Of a stretch of DNA of 5,560 nt, positions 1-5,417 are shown piece by piece (the first letter of the stretch is position 1; each line of letters opens with the position of its first letter). A program made the position numbers and the translations under genes. Source of the stretch: CAZRNB01 sp964601355. GTDB lineage: Bacteria > Planctomycetota > Phycisphaerae > Sedimentisphaerales > Anaerobacaceae. The stretch spans positions 1 to 5,560 of the forward strand of contig CAZRNB010000157.1 in NCBI GenBank assembly GCA_964601355.1, read 5' to 3'. The notes below the pieces were generated by a model. The model searched no databases and had not been told where the DNA came from. It saw only the letters and a list, made by a program, of their open reading frames with translations.

Positions 1-28
1 GCTCGTAAATCCATGTTTAGTGTAATAT

Positions 29-35
29 AAGGAGG
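29..35 (+). promoter_or_regulatory. Strong ribosome binding site of rplI
   Basis: AAGGAGG lies four bases before the ATG at 40. It is the best Shine-Dalgarno match in the window. It decides the rplI start in favour of ATG 40 over the family-typical position, a GTG at 85 that has only a weak G-run upstream. Confidence 0.8.
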
Positions 36-39
36 CATA

Positions 40-663
40 ATGCGAAAACGTGTACTTTCCGACAAACCAGGAACTTCTAACGGGGTGAAGGTTTTGCTGT
101 GTGCTGATGTTAAAAAGCTCGGCTGGTTCGGCGATATCGTGGAGGTAAGTGACGGATTTGCGCGTAATTATTTGCTGCCGCAGCGGCTGGCAAAGATTGC
201 CACCGACAATAACATAAAGGCCCTGGCCAAAGAAAAAACGGCGAGAGCGGAACTGCGAACCAAAGAGCACAAACGGCTGGAAGAGGCGGCCAAAAAGGTA
301 GAAGGTGCAGAAGCAGTCCTGGCAGCCAAGGCTAATGAGCAAGGGATTCTCTTTGGTTCAATCACCTCCGCCAACATAGCGGTTAATCTGCGGGAGCAGG
401 GCTTCGAAGTGCCGGATGATGTAGTGGAGATGCCTCATCATATAAAGCAGGTCGGAGCTCATTCTGTAACGCTCAGATTCGCCGATGATTTGATAGTCAG
501 TGTTAAAGTTACTGTTGTGCCTGAGGGTGGCCAGATCGACGCTGAACAAAATCGTCAAGATGCCTTACGGCAGGATGCACAGCAGGAAACGAAAAAGCCT
601 GCCCCTTCGACAGACTCAGAACAGGCTCGCAGTGAGGACGAAGGAAGCGACGAAGGCGAGTAA
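40..663 (+). CDS. rplI: 50S ribosomal protein L9, extended at both ends
   Basis: L9 is a large-subunit protein that binds 23S rRNA near the L1 stalk base and helps keep the reading frame. Residues 28-55 fit the L9 signature (G28, G31, V36, G39-F40, N43-Y44-L45, A51, T55). A charged connecting helix follows at about 56-95. The C-terminal domain runs from about 96 to 163, with the LFGSIT motif at 104-109. Bacterial L9 is usually close to 150 residues; this one has 207. About 15 residues precede the usual start (VKVLL at 16-20), and a low-complexity acidic tail (about 166-207) ends in EDEGSDEGE. The start is set by the strong upstream Shine-Dalgarno. The gene ends with TAATAA. L9 usually lies in an operon with rpsF, ssb and rpsR, which would be off the left edge; that is inference. 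Part of the tail is encoded by a repeat-like palindrome. Identity is secure; the start is fairly secure. Confidence 0.97.
   Translation: MRKRVLSDKPGTSNGVKVLLCADVKKLGWFGDIVEVSDGFARNYLLPQRLAKIATDNNIKALAKEKTARAELRTKEHKRLEEAAKKVEGAEAVLAAKANEQGILFGSITSANIAVNLREQGFEVPDDVVEMPHHIKQVGAHSVTLRFADDLIVSVKVTVVPEGGQIDAEQNRQDALRQDAQQETKKPAPSTDSEQARSEDEGSDEGE
602..624 (+). repeat. REP-like short palindromic repeat inside rplI
   Basis: The stretch CCCCTTCGACAG followed by ACTCAGAACAGG closely resembles a very common dispersed bacterial repeat of the type CCCTTCGACAGGCTCAGGAC, as recalled from memory. It is read in frame within the disordered acidic tail of L9 (about residues 188-196) and so contributes amino acids. 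Only one copy is visible here, so calling it a repeat rests on recognition of the motif and not on multiplicity in this window. Confidence 0.45.
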
Positions 664-713
664 TAACATGTGATGGTAAGCCCCGCAATTTATATGTGTT
701 TAGCCAAAGATAA

Positions 714-855
714 ACCATCCCCAATCGTGCTACGGCAGGCTCCGCCCTGACGAGAGCCTTCGGCTTTGAGGCTGTCACCCAAAAGTAAAAGTCAAGAATG
801 AGTGGCAGACTCAAGCGGAGAATTCCGCGAAGCGGATTCTGAGCTTGGGGATGGC
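714..855 (+). repeat. Structured interspersed repeat, copy 1 (MITE/REP-like)
   Basis: The ends are ACCATCCCCAA (714-724) and TTGGGGATGGC (845-855), inverted with one mismatch at the outermost base. Inside are three hairpins: a small TTC-loop hairpin at 754-766; a 15-position stem (766-780 with 800-814) around a 19-base loop; and a nine-pair stem with one bulged T and a GAA loop at 819-840. It matches copy 2 along its length, except for about 30 extra bases at 725-754 (tcgtgctacggcaggctccg onward) that copy 2 lacks. It fills most of the 277-base gap between rplI and the symporter. Its right end supplies the TTG and ATG at 845 and 851 that open the symporter reading frame. No protein is encoded. 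The rest of the gap (664-713 and 856-940) shows no clear promoter or terminator. Confidence 0.8.
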
Positions 856-940
856 CATTTCATATCCGGTTAAACACGTACTGCAATTTATTGCGGGGTT
901 CCCGGGAGCAGTCTATCGAGATTTCGTTAAAGTATATCCC

Positions 941-2473
941 ATGAAGCTGAACCTCTTCGACATCGGCGTATTTTTGGCTTTTTTCGGCATCGTAATTACC
1001 GTCAGCATGATAAAAAGCCGAAAGGAAAAAACCAGCGTAGATTATTTTCTGGCAGGTCGCAGCTTAAAATGGCCTTTGATAGGATTTTCCATCGTCGCCG
1101 CTAATATTTCCACCGAGCAGTTTGTGGGGATGGCCGGCCAGGGGGCAGGCAGCGTGGGACTGGCCGTTAGCAGCTGGCAGCTCATCGGGTCCGTGGGAAT
1201 CGTGATTATTGCCTTTACGCTGCTGCCTCGCTTTCTGCGAGCGGGCATATATACAATGCCGGAGTTCCTTGAATACCGATATAATGCGGCAGCGAGATCG
1301 ATCATGGCTATCCTCACGGTCATTATATATATGACTGTGCTGCTGACAGCGGTTTTGTACTCCGGTGCATTGACGCTCAACACAATCTTCGGCATAGACC
1401 TCCGCAAGGCAGTCTGGGCAGTCGGCCTCATCGCCGGCGTATATACCACCTTTGGCGGATTGAAAGCCGTTGCATGGGCTGATTTATTTCAGGGATTTGC
1501 TTTGCTGGCAGGCGGCCTTGTGGTCTTCGCTCTGGGCCTGAATGCCTGCGGCGGCTGGAATACATTTGCCACGACCAACGCCGACAGGCTGCATGTAATT
1601 CTGCCGTCCAGCCACGAAGGATTGCCCTGGACGGGTGTGGCGGCGGGTATGTGGATCGTTATCCTGTATTATTGTGGCCTGAACCAGTTCATTGTACAAC
1701 GGAACCTGGCCGCCAAGACGCTGCGTGATGGGCAGCTCGGCGTTATTTTTGCGGGGGCACTGTGGCTGCTTGTGCCCTTCGCCATTGTAATGCCCGGCAT
1801 TATGGCCGTTCAGCTCTACGCGGGGCAATTGGATAGGCCGGATGCCGCGTTCCCCACGCTCATTAAGAGCTTAGTGCCCAACGGGCTGCGTGGATTTATA
1901 TTGGCTGCCATTACCGGTGCGGTGATTAGCTCACTGGCCTCCATGATGAACTCAGCAGCCACGATCTTTACGATGGACGTGTATAATCGGCTGCTGGATC
2001 GCAAGGCCTCACAAGCCCGGCTTGTTTTCGTAGGCAGGGTCGTAACGGTTGTGTGTGTGCTGGTCGGGTGCTCGCTGGCGCCGAAACTAACGGATCCCAG
2101 GTTCGGCGGCGTGTTCCAGTTCATTCAGCAGTTCCAGGGCTACATCTGGCCGGGAGTGGTAGCGGCTTTCGTGTTTGGCATGTTGGTCCCTCAGGCGCCT
2201 GGCGCTGCCGGCGTCGCTGCGCTAATTAGCGGCCCGGCCATATACGCCTTGTTCCAGAGGTTTGCAGGCAACGTGCATTTTCTTATACAAGTTGCCGTCA
2301 CCTTCCAGCTTGTGCTGCTGATTATGGGCCTGATTACGTTCTTCAAACCGCTGAAGGAGCCAAAGCCGCTGCCGGAGCGAAAGGACGTGGAGTTAAAGAC
2401 CGAGCCTTTGGTGATCTGCTGCGGCCTGGCTGTGATTGCTGCTGTGGTCGCTTTCTTTGTTATCTTTAGGTAA
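941..2473 (+). CDS. Sodium:solute symporter (SSS/SLC5 family, SGLT-like)
   Basis: This inner-membrane transporter should couple Na+ entry to uptake of a small solute. From ATG 941 it has 510 residues, mostly hydrophobic helices as expected for the 13-14 TM LeuT-fold family. Family motifs in order: DYFLAGRSLKWP (34-45), AANISTEQFVGM (53-64), GIYTMPEFLEYRYN (102-115), GGLKAVAWADLFQ (172-184), LNQFIVQRNLAAK (247-259), SSLASMMNSAATIFTMDVY (330-348) and FQFIQQFQG (392-400). From recall, it aligns closely to Vibrio galactose transporter vSGLT. The Na2-site serines are kept (S330, S331), but several sugar-contacting positions differ, so the substrate is unknown. The frame is open back to ATG 851 and TTG 845, inside the repeat. 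ATG 941 was chosen because MKLNLFDIG is where family members begin; no start has a clear Shine-Dalgarno. The stop abuts repeat copy 2. Confidence 0.93.
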   Translation: MKLNLFDIGVFLAFFGIVITVSMIKSRKEKTSVDYFLAGRSLKWPLIGFSIVAANISTEQFVGMAGQGAGSVGLAVSSWQLIGSVGIVIIAFTLLPRFLRAGIYTMPEFLEYRYNAAARSIMAILTVIIYMTVLLTAVLYSGALTLNTIFGIDLRKAVWAVGLIAGVYTTFGGLKAVAWADLFQGFALLAGGLVVFALGLNACGGWNTFATTNADRLHVILPSSHEGLPWTGVAAGMWIVILYYCGLNQFIVQRNLAAKTLRDGQLGVIFAGALWLLVPFAIVMPGIMAVQLYAGQLDRPDAAFPTLIKSLVPNGLRGFILAAITGAVISSLASMMNSAATIFTMDVYNRLLDRKASQARLVFVGRVVTVVCVLVGCSLAPKLTDPRFGGVFQFIQQFQGYIWPGVVAAFVFGMLVPQAPGAAGVAALISGPAIYALFQRFAGNVHFLIQVAVTFQLVLLIMGLITFFKPLKEPKPLPERKDVELKTEPLVICCGLAVIAAVVAFFVIFR

Positions 2474-2474
2474 A

Positions 2475-2587
2475 ACCATCCCCAAAGCCTTCGGCTTTGA
2501 GGATGCCACCCAATAAAAATGGTAAATAACGGGTGGCAGCCCCAAGCACAGGACTACCGCGAAGCGTAGGCCAAGCTTGGGGATGGT
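2475..2587 (+). repeat. Structured interspersed repeat, copy 2, filling a convergent gap
   Basis: The termini ACCATCCCCAA (2475-2485) and TTGGGGATGGT (2577-2587) are perfect 11-base inverted repeats. Internal hairpins match copy 1 in order: AAGCC-TTC-GGCTT (2485-2497); TTGAGGATGCCACCC with GGGTGGCAGCCCCAA (2497-2511 and 2531-2545) around a 19-base loop; and a bulged GAA-loop stem at 2554-2569. The stem bases of the third hairpin differ from copy 1, yet pairing is kept. The element starts one base after the symporter stop and ends nine bases before the SDR stop on the other strand, so it is essentially the whole convergent spacer. It could act as a bidirectional transcription stop, but it lacks a U-tract. 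Confidence 0.85.
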
Positions 2588-2596
2588 CTCCAATTT

Positions 2597-3358
2597 TCAA
2601 GCTCTCATATATAAGCCGCCATTGACGGCGATGTATTCGCCGGTAATAAAGCTCGCGGCGTCACTTGCCAAAAACAGAATTGCTTTTGCCACATCTTCGG
2701 CTGTGCCGTTTCTGCCGAGCGGCGTCTGCTCAGCAATCTTTTTTCGTCGCTCAGCGGAGCTGAACCGCTGGTGAAATCGCGTCTGGATAAAACCTGGAAG
2801 GACGCTATTGACGCGGATGCCGTATCGAGCGAATTCGTTGGCCATCGCTATAGTTTCGGTAGCGACCGCTGCTTTCGCAGCGGCATAAAGGCCTGCTCCT
2901 TCGCCTCCGCCTGTATGGCCGCCAATCGAGCCGATATTGATGATACAGCCTTTGCTCTTTTTCAAATACGGCAGGGCTGCCTGCGTCGCTAAAAAAACGC
3001 TCCTTACATTAGTCGCAAAAACGTCCTCGTGGTAATCGAGCGTAGCGGTCTCAAGGGGTTGTCTCTCGATGAGTGAGCCGGCATTATTAACCATGATATC
3101 GATGCCGCCGGCCTGTTTGGCGAACTGCTGGACCATTTGGCTGACCTGCTCTTTTTCTCGCATGTCGGCACAAAGCAGAACGCCGTCACTATTTTTTTTG
3201 ACTTGCTCCAAGGTTTTTTCGCCGCCGTCTTTTGTTCTGAAATAATGTACGCCGACAAAACAGCCTTGCCGGCTGAACATTACCGCCGTTGCCGCTCCGA
3301 TACCGCTGCTTGAGCCGGTGACCAAAACATTCTTGCCTTTGAGGTCTTCGTAAAGCAT
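2597..3358 (-). CDS. Short-chain dehydrogenase/reductase (SDR family, FabG-like)
   Basis: This is a cytosolic NAD(P)(H)-dependent oxidoreductase of the classical SDR type, 253 residues from ATG 3358, a typical length. It has the nucleotide-binding TGSSSGIG (14-21), NNAG (91-94), catalytic-tetrad Asn117, Ser144 in NIGS, and the Tyr158-Ala-Ala-Ala-Lys162 pair. The PGF at 188-190 and the C-terminal ITGEYIAVNGG (238-248) are also typical. Its closest named relatives would be 3-oxoacyl-ACP reductases and sugar or alcohol dehydrogenases of the FabG type; the substrate cannot be read from sequence. A TTG at 3367 would add three residues, but it lies in the T-run of the upstream terminator, so ATG 3358 is preferred. 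No clear Shine-Dalgarno is present. It lies 45 bases downstream of trxB on the same strand with a terminator between them, so co-transcription would need read-through. Confidence 0.93.
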   Translation of the reverse strand: MLYEDLKGKNVLVTGSSSGIGAATAVMFSRQGCFVGVHYFRTKDGGEKTLEQVKKNSDGVLLCADMREKEQVSQMVQQFAKQAGGIDIMVNNAGSLIERQPLETATLDYHEDVFATNVRSVFLATQAALPYLKKSKGCIINIGSIGGHTGGGEGAGLYAAAKAAVATETIAMANEFARYGIRVNSVLPGFIQTRFHQRFSSAERRKKIAEQTPLGRNGTAEDVAKAILFLASDAASFITGEYIAVNGGLYMRA

Positions 3359-3365
3359 TATTCTC

Positions 3366-3390
3366 AAAAACCCCCAAATAAATTTGGGGG
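3366..3390 (-). terminator. Intrinsic terminator after trxB
   Basis: On the minus strand an eight-pair stem (CCCCCAAA with TTTGGGGG, four-base loop, 3371-3390) is followed directly by TTTTT (3366-3370). It lies 13 bases beyond the trxB stop and only seven bases before the SDR ATG. It should end trxB transcription. The position leaves almost no room for a separate SDR promoter downstream, so it could also serve as a partial terminator controlling SDR read-through. Confidence 0.85.
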
Positions 3391-3403
3391 CTAAACAATT
3401 TTT

Positions 3404-4402
3404 TTACCAACCGCCGGGCGAAAATTGGTCGCTGACCGGCTCTTTCCACCAGGCGGGACTTCGGTAATATTCTTTAAGCATCATGGCTGCGAGGACGCCG
3501 TCGCCAACTGCCGTAGCTAATTGCATAGCTGCTCCTGCTCTGCAGTCGCCCGCCGCAAAGACGCCTGGCACGCTCGTGCGAAGGTAAGCGCTATCGCATT
3601 TGATAAATCCTTTGTCGGTCAGCTCTACAAAACCTTTCAAAAAGCCGGTGTTCGGCTCCATGCCGACAAATATAAACACGCCATCGCAGGGATAGTCTTC
3701 CTCTTTGTTGCTTTTGACGTTCTTTAACTTGACTGATCGAACCCTGTCTTTGCCCTCGATAGCCGTTGCAACAGTATTACATTTAATAATCAAATTAGAA
3801 TTCGGCTCACTGGCCTTTGCTAAAAGCTCTTCGACAAGAACCTTGGAAGCCCTGAATTCGTCTCTGCGGTGAATCATAGTGACTTTAGCGGCGAACTTTG
3901 CTATGTGCAGTGTTTCTTCGACGGCGGTATTGCCGCCGCCGATGGAGATGACGTGCTTGCCCTTAAAGAACGGCGCATCGCATGTCCCGCAGTAGCTGAC
4001 GCCCGCACCGGCATTACGGAATTCCTCCTCGCCGGGGACGCCGAGCTTGCGATAGCTGCTGCCAGGGGCAAGGATTATTGCTCTTGCTGTGTATTTATCC
4101 TGGTCGCAGAAGACAGCGAGACTGCCATTTTTTAATTTCTCTAATTTGGTGACTTCGGAGCCGTTTTTTATTTCCGCTCCGAAATTAATGACCTGTTTTT
4201 GCATCTGCTCGACAAGGCCGGGGCCGTCGATTTGTTCGATGCCTGGATAGTTTTCTATTCTGTTAGTGGTATTGATTTGCCCGCCGGGTGCGAGTTTTTC
4301 GAGCATCAGTGTTTTGAGCCTGTCTCGTGAGGTGTAAAGAGCCGCCGCAAGGCCTGCCGGTCCGGCACCGACAATAATAACGTCATATACTTTATCACTC
4401 AT
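3404..4402 (-). CDS. trxB: Thioredoxin-disulfide reductase
   Basis: TrxB is a cytosolic FAD enzyme that passes electrons from NADPH to thioredoxin. The 332 residues show the whole low-molecular-weight TrxB plan: FAD-binding GAGPAG (12-17), PGGQI (39-43), the redox dithiol C138-G-T-C141 followed by Asp, NADPH-binding GGGNTAVEE (155-163), the HRRDEFRA phosphate-binding segment (178-185), and the second FAD motif GVFAAGDCR (280-288). The usual CATC is CGTC here, a mild variant that keeps both cysteines. A tail of about 20 residues rich in Trp, Pro and Gly (about 313-332, ending in SPGGW) extends past the usual end. The start MSDKVYDVIIVG is family-typical, but the leader is AT-rich with no Shine-Dalgarno. 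The gene is followed by a strong terminator. Lower-specificity relatives (ferredoxin-dependent or alkyl-hydroperoxide-type reductases) are less likely given the complete NADPH motifs. Confidence 0.96.
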   Translation of the reverse strand: MSDKVYDVIIVGAGPAGLAAALYTSRDRLKTLMLEKLAPGGQINTTNRIENYPGIEQIDGPGLVEQMQKQVINFGAEIKNGSEVTKLEKLKNGSLAVFCDQDKYTARAIILAPGSSYRKLGVPGEEEFRNAGAGVSYCGTCDAPFFKGKHVISIGGGNTAVEETLHIAKFAAKVTMIHRRDEFRASKVLVEELLAKASEPNSNLIIKCNTVATAIEGKDRVRSVKLKNVKSNKEEDYPCDGVFIFVGMEPNTGFLKGFVELTDKGFIKCDSAYLRTSVPGVFAAGDCRAGAAMQLATAVGDGVLAAMMLKEYYRSPAWWKEPVSDQFSPGGW

Positions 4403-4425
4403 TTTTAATTAATCGCATTAAACGG

Positions 4426-4460
4426 CCATTGCCAAGGCCTTTGGCCTTGACGCTGCCACC
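4426..4460 (+). repeat. Decayed partial copy (copy 3) of the structured repeat
   Basis: This matches the left 35 bases of copy 2 without gaps at 28 of 35 positions by hand count. It keeps the left terminus (CCATTGCCAA), the first hairpin as AAGGCC-TTT-GGCCTT (4434-4448) and the left arm of the second hairpin (TTGACGCTGCCACC). The right half is absent; a trailing AAGCTGTCCATG (4461-4472) may be the remains of the right terminus after an internal deletion. It lies in the 173-base gap between trxB and the nuclease-like gene. The rest of that gap (4473-4575) is AT-rich and shows nothing recognisable. Confidence 0.65.
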
Positions 4461-4575
4461 AAGCTGTCCATGTAATCATGTATCCCATCATTTTCGCCAC
4501 GAATCCACATCTATTTATTCCCACATTTTACGCGAGGTCATTTAACACCACGTTTTACACACTGTTCTTTTCAAA

Positions 4576-5334
4576 TTAACCAAATAGGTCTTTTTCTATC
4601 AATTTCATATATTTGTTCACGTAGAACATATCAGGCTCGTGTTTGACCGGTCGAACTCTAATTTCGAATTGTGGTTCATTTATGCTAAAATTATTGAACA
4701 AAACCAATCCTATTCCAAAGATCAAGCATAAAGAATCCAGCTTTGAAATATCATCTTGGGATGAATTCTTTGGAATGACAATATAGGATTTATGACTGAA
4801 TATTTTGTATGAACAGGCTTGACCAAACGCGGTAATTAAATCTTTTGTATCAGCTTTTATTTCTGCTGAAACAATCTCGGTAGGTCCTTTAACAATGTCA
4901 CTTCTAAGTGGCTCTCGCTTTCCTATTACGTCTGGCGTTCCCCATTTATCTTTAAACCTATTTCCTCCTAACGGTATTGCTTTGCTACATTCCTCAACTT
5001 CATTAACAAGCCAATCGGCAAAGGGTTTGTAGAAGTCTTCTTCTTTTATTTTTTCAGCTTTGAAAGGAATCTCGCGCACCACTTTAACAATCTCTTTTCC
5101 TCTAATCTCTATTTCTCTAAATGAATTATGACGAAAAAGTCCTCTCGCTGGTTTATAAACTTCGTTAGGCACTTGAGCATCTAAATCCCAAATTGATCCG
5201 TGAACAGTGTTAACAGGAATCTCCGGAAACGCATCATGTATTGCATTCACAAGTTCTGTGTAACGAATACCATCAGGACTTGATTTGAGTATCTCTATTG
5301 CCTTTGACCTGATCATTCCTACTTTTGTTGGCAT
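4576..5334 (-). CDS. HARE-HTH-like winged helix + PD-(D/E)XK nuclease-like protein
   Basis: No characterised gene is recognised; the function is inferred from architecture. Residues about 7-70 (AIEILKSSPDGIRYTELVNA, then a second helical part ending in GLFRHN) resemble the HARE-HTH winged helix, a DNA-binding domain known to be fused to restriction endonucleases. Residues about 100-230 look like a restriction-endonuclease fold: a helix with FYKPFADWL (101-109), GTPD with Asp135 (132-135), AEIKAD with Glu158 and Lys160, and a following GQACSYKIFSHKSYIVIP (171-188), where the Gln and Tyr are common after the ExK strand. All three expected catalytic residues are present, so it is probably an active DNase. 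It may serve restriction, defence or repair. The gene is clearly more AT-rich than its neighbours, which suggests transfer. ATG 5334 has a good Shine-Dalgarno (5338-5344); ATG 5316 is an alternative. No methyltransferase is in view. Confidence 0.7.
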   Translation of the reverse strand: MPTKVGMIRSKAIEILKSSPDGIRYTELVNAIHDAFPEIPVNTVHGSIWDLDAQVPNEVYKPARGLFRHNSFREIEIRGKEIVKVVREIPFKAEKIKEEDFYKPFADWLVNEVEECSKAIPLGGNRFKDKWGTPDVIGKREPLRSDIVKGPTEIVSAEIKADTKDLITAFGQACSYKIFSHKSYIVIPKNSSQDDISKLDSLCLIFGIGLVLFNNFSINEPQFEIRVRPVKHEPDMFYVNKYMKLIEKDLFG

Positions 5335-5337
5335 ATA

Positions 5338-5344
5338 CTTCCTT
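5338..5344 (-). promoter_or_regulatory. Ribosome binding site of the nuclease-like gene
   Basis: On the minus strand AAGGAAG lies three bases before the ATG at 5334. It supports that start over the internal ATG at 5316. The other minus-strand genes in this window lack such a site, which adds to the impression that this gene has a separate origin. Confidence 0.6.
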
Positions 5345-5417
5345 ATTTTTCTGATTATGTTTTTTCTTCTATATCGGCCTTGATTTGTTCAAGTTATAGG
5401 TCAAAGCGGTCAAGCTT

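Noticed and set aside
1..30. Open frame from the left edge ending ARKSMFSVI and TAA at 28-30, a possible end of an upstream gene
   Set aside because: Nine residues match no expected neighbour (S6, SSB or S18) and another frame is also open to position 25, so there is too little to call.
509..814. Minus-strand 101-residue reading frame containing LSLSKG
   Set aside because: It overlaps rplI and repeat copy 1 and is low in family features; the LSLSKG peptide is the usual by-product of translating the REP-like palindrome.
714..855. Copy 1 as a riboswitch for the symporter
   Set aside because: The same structure occurs at gene ends and upstream of an unrelated gene, so a dispersed element explains it better than a gene-specific sensor.
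891..919. TTGCGG and TATCGA with a 17-base spacer ahead of the symporter ATG 941
   Set aside because: Only about half of the consensus bases match in each box; matches this weak are expected by chance.
2577..2992. Plus-strand frames opposite the SDR gene
   Set aside because: They are shadows of the SDR coding sequence, which has all catalytic motifs on the minus strand.
3869..4135. Plus-strand 88-residue frame opposite trxB
   Set aside because: Antisense shadow of a complete, well-conserved trxB gene with no ribosome binding site.
4405..4435. Minus-strand TTGGCA, 17 bases, TTAATT ahead of trxB as a sigma70 promoter
   Set aside because: The -10 box is poor and the transcript would start almost at the ATG; the TTGGCA comes from the decayed repeat.
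4473..4575. Possible small gene or terminator after the nuclease-like gene
   Set aside because: No hairpin with a T-run and no sensible start with a ribosome binding site was found.
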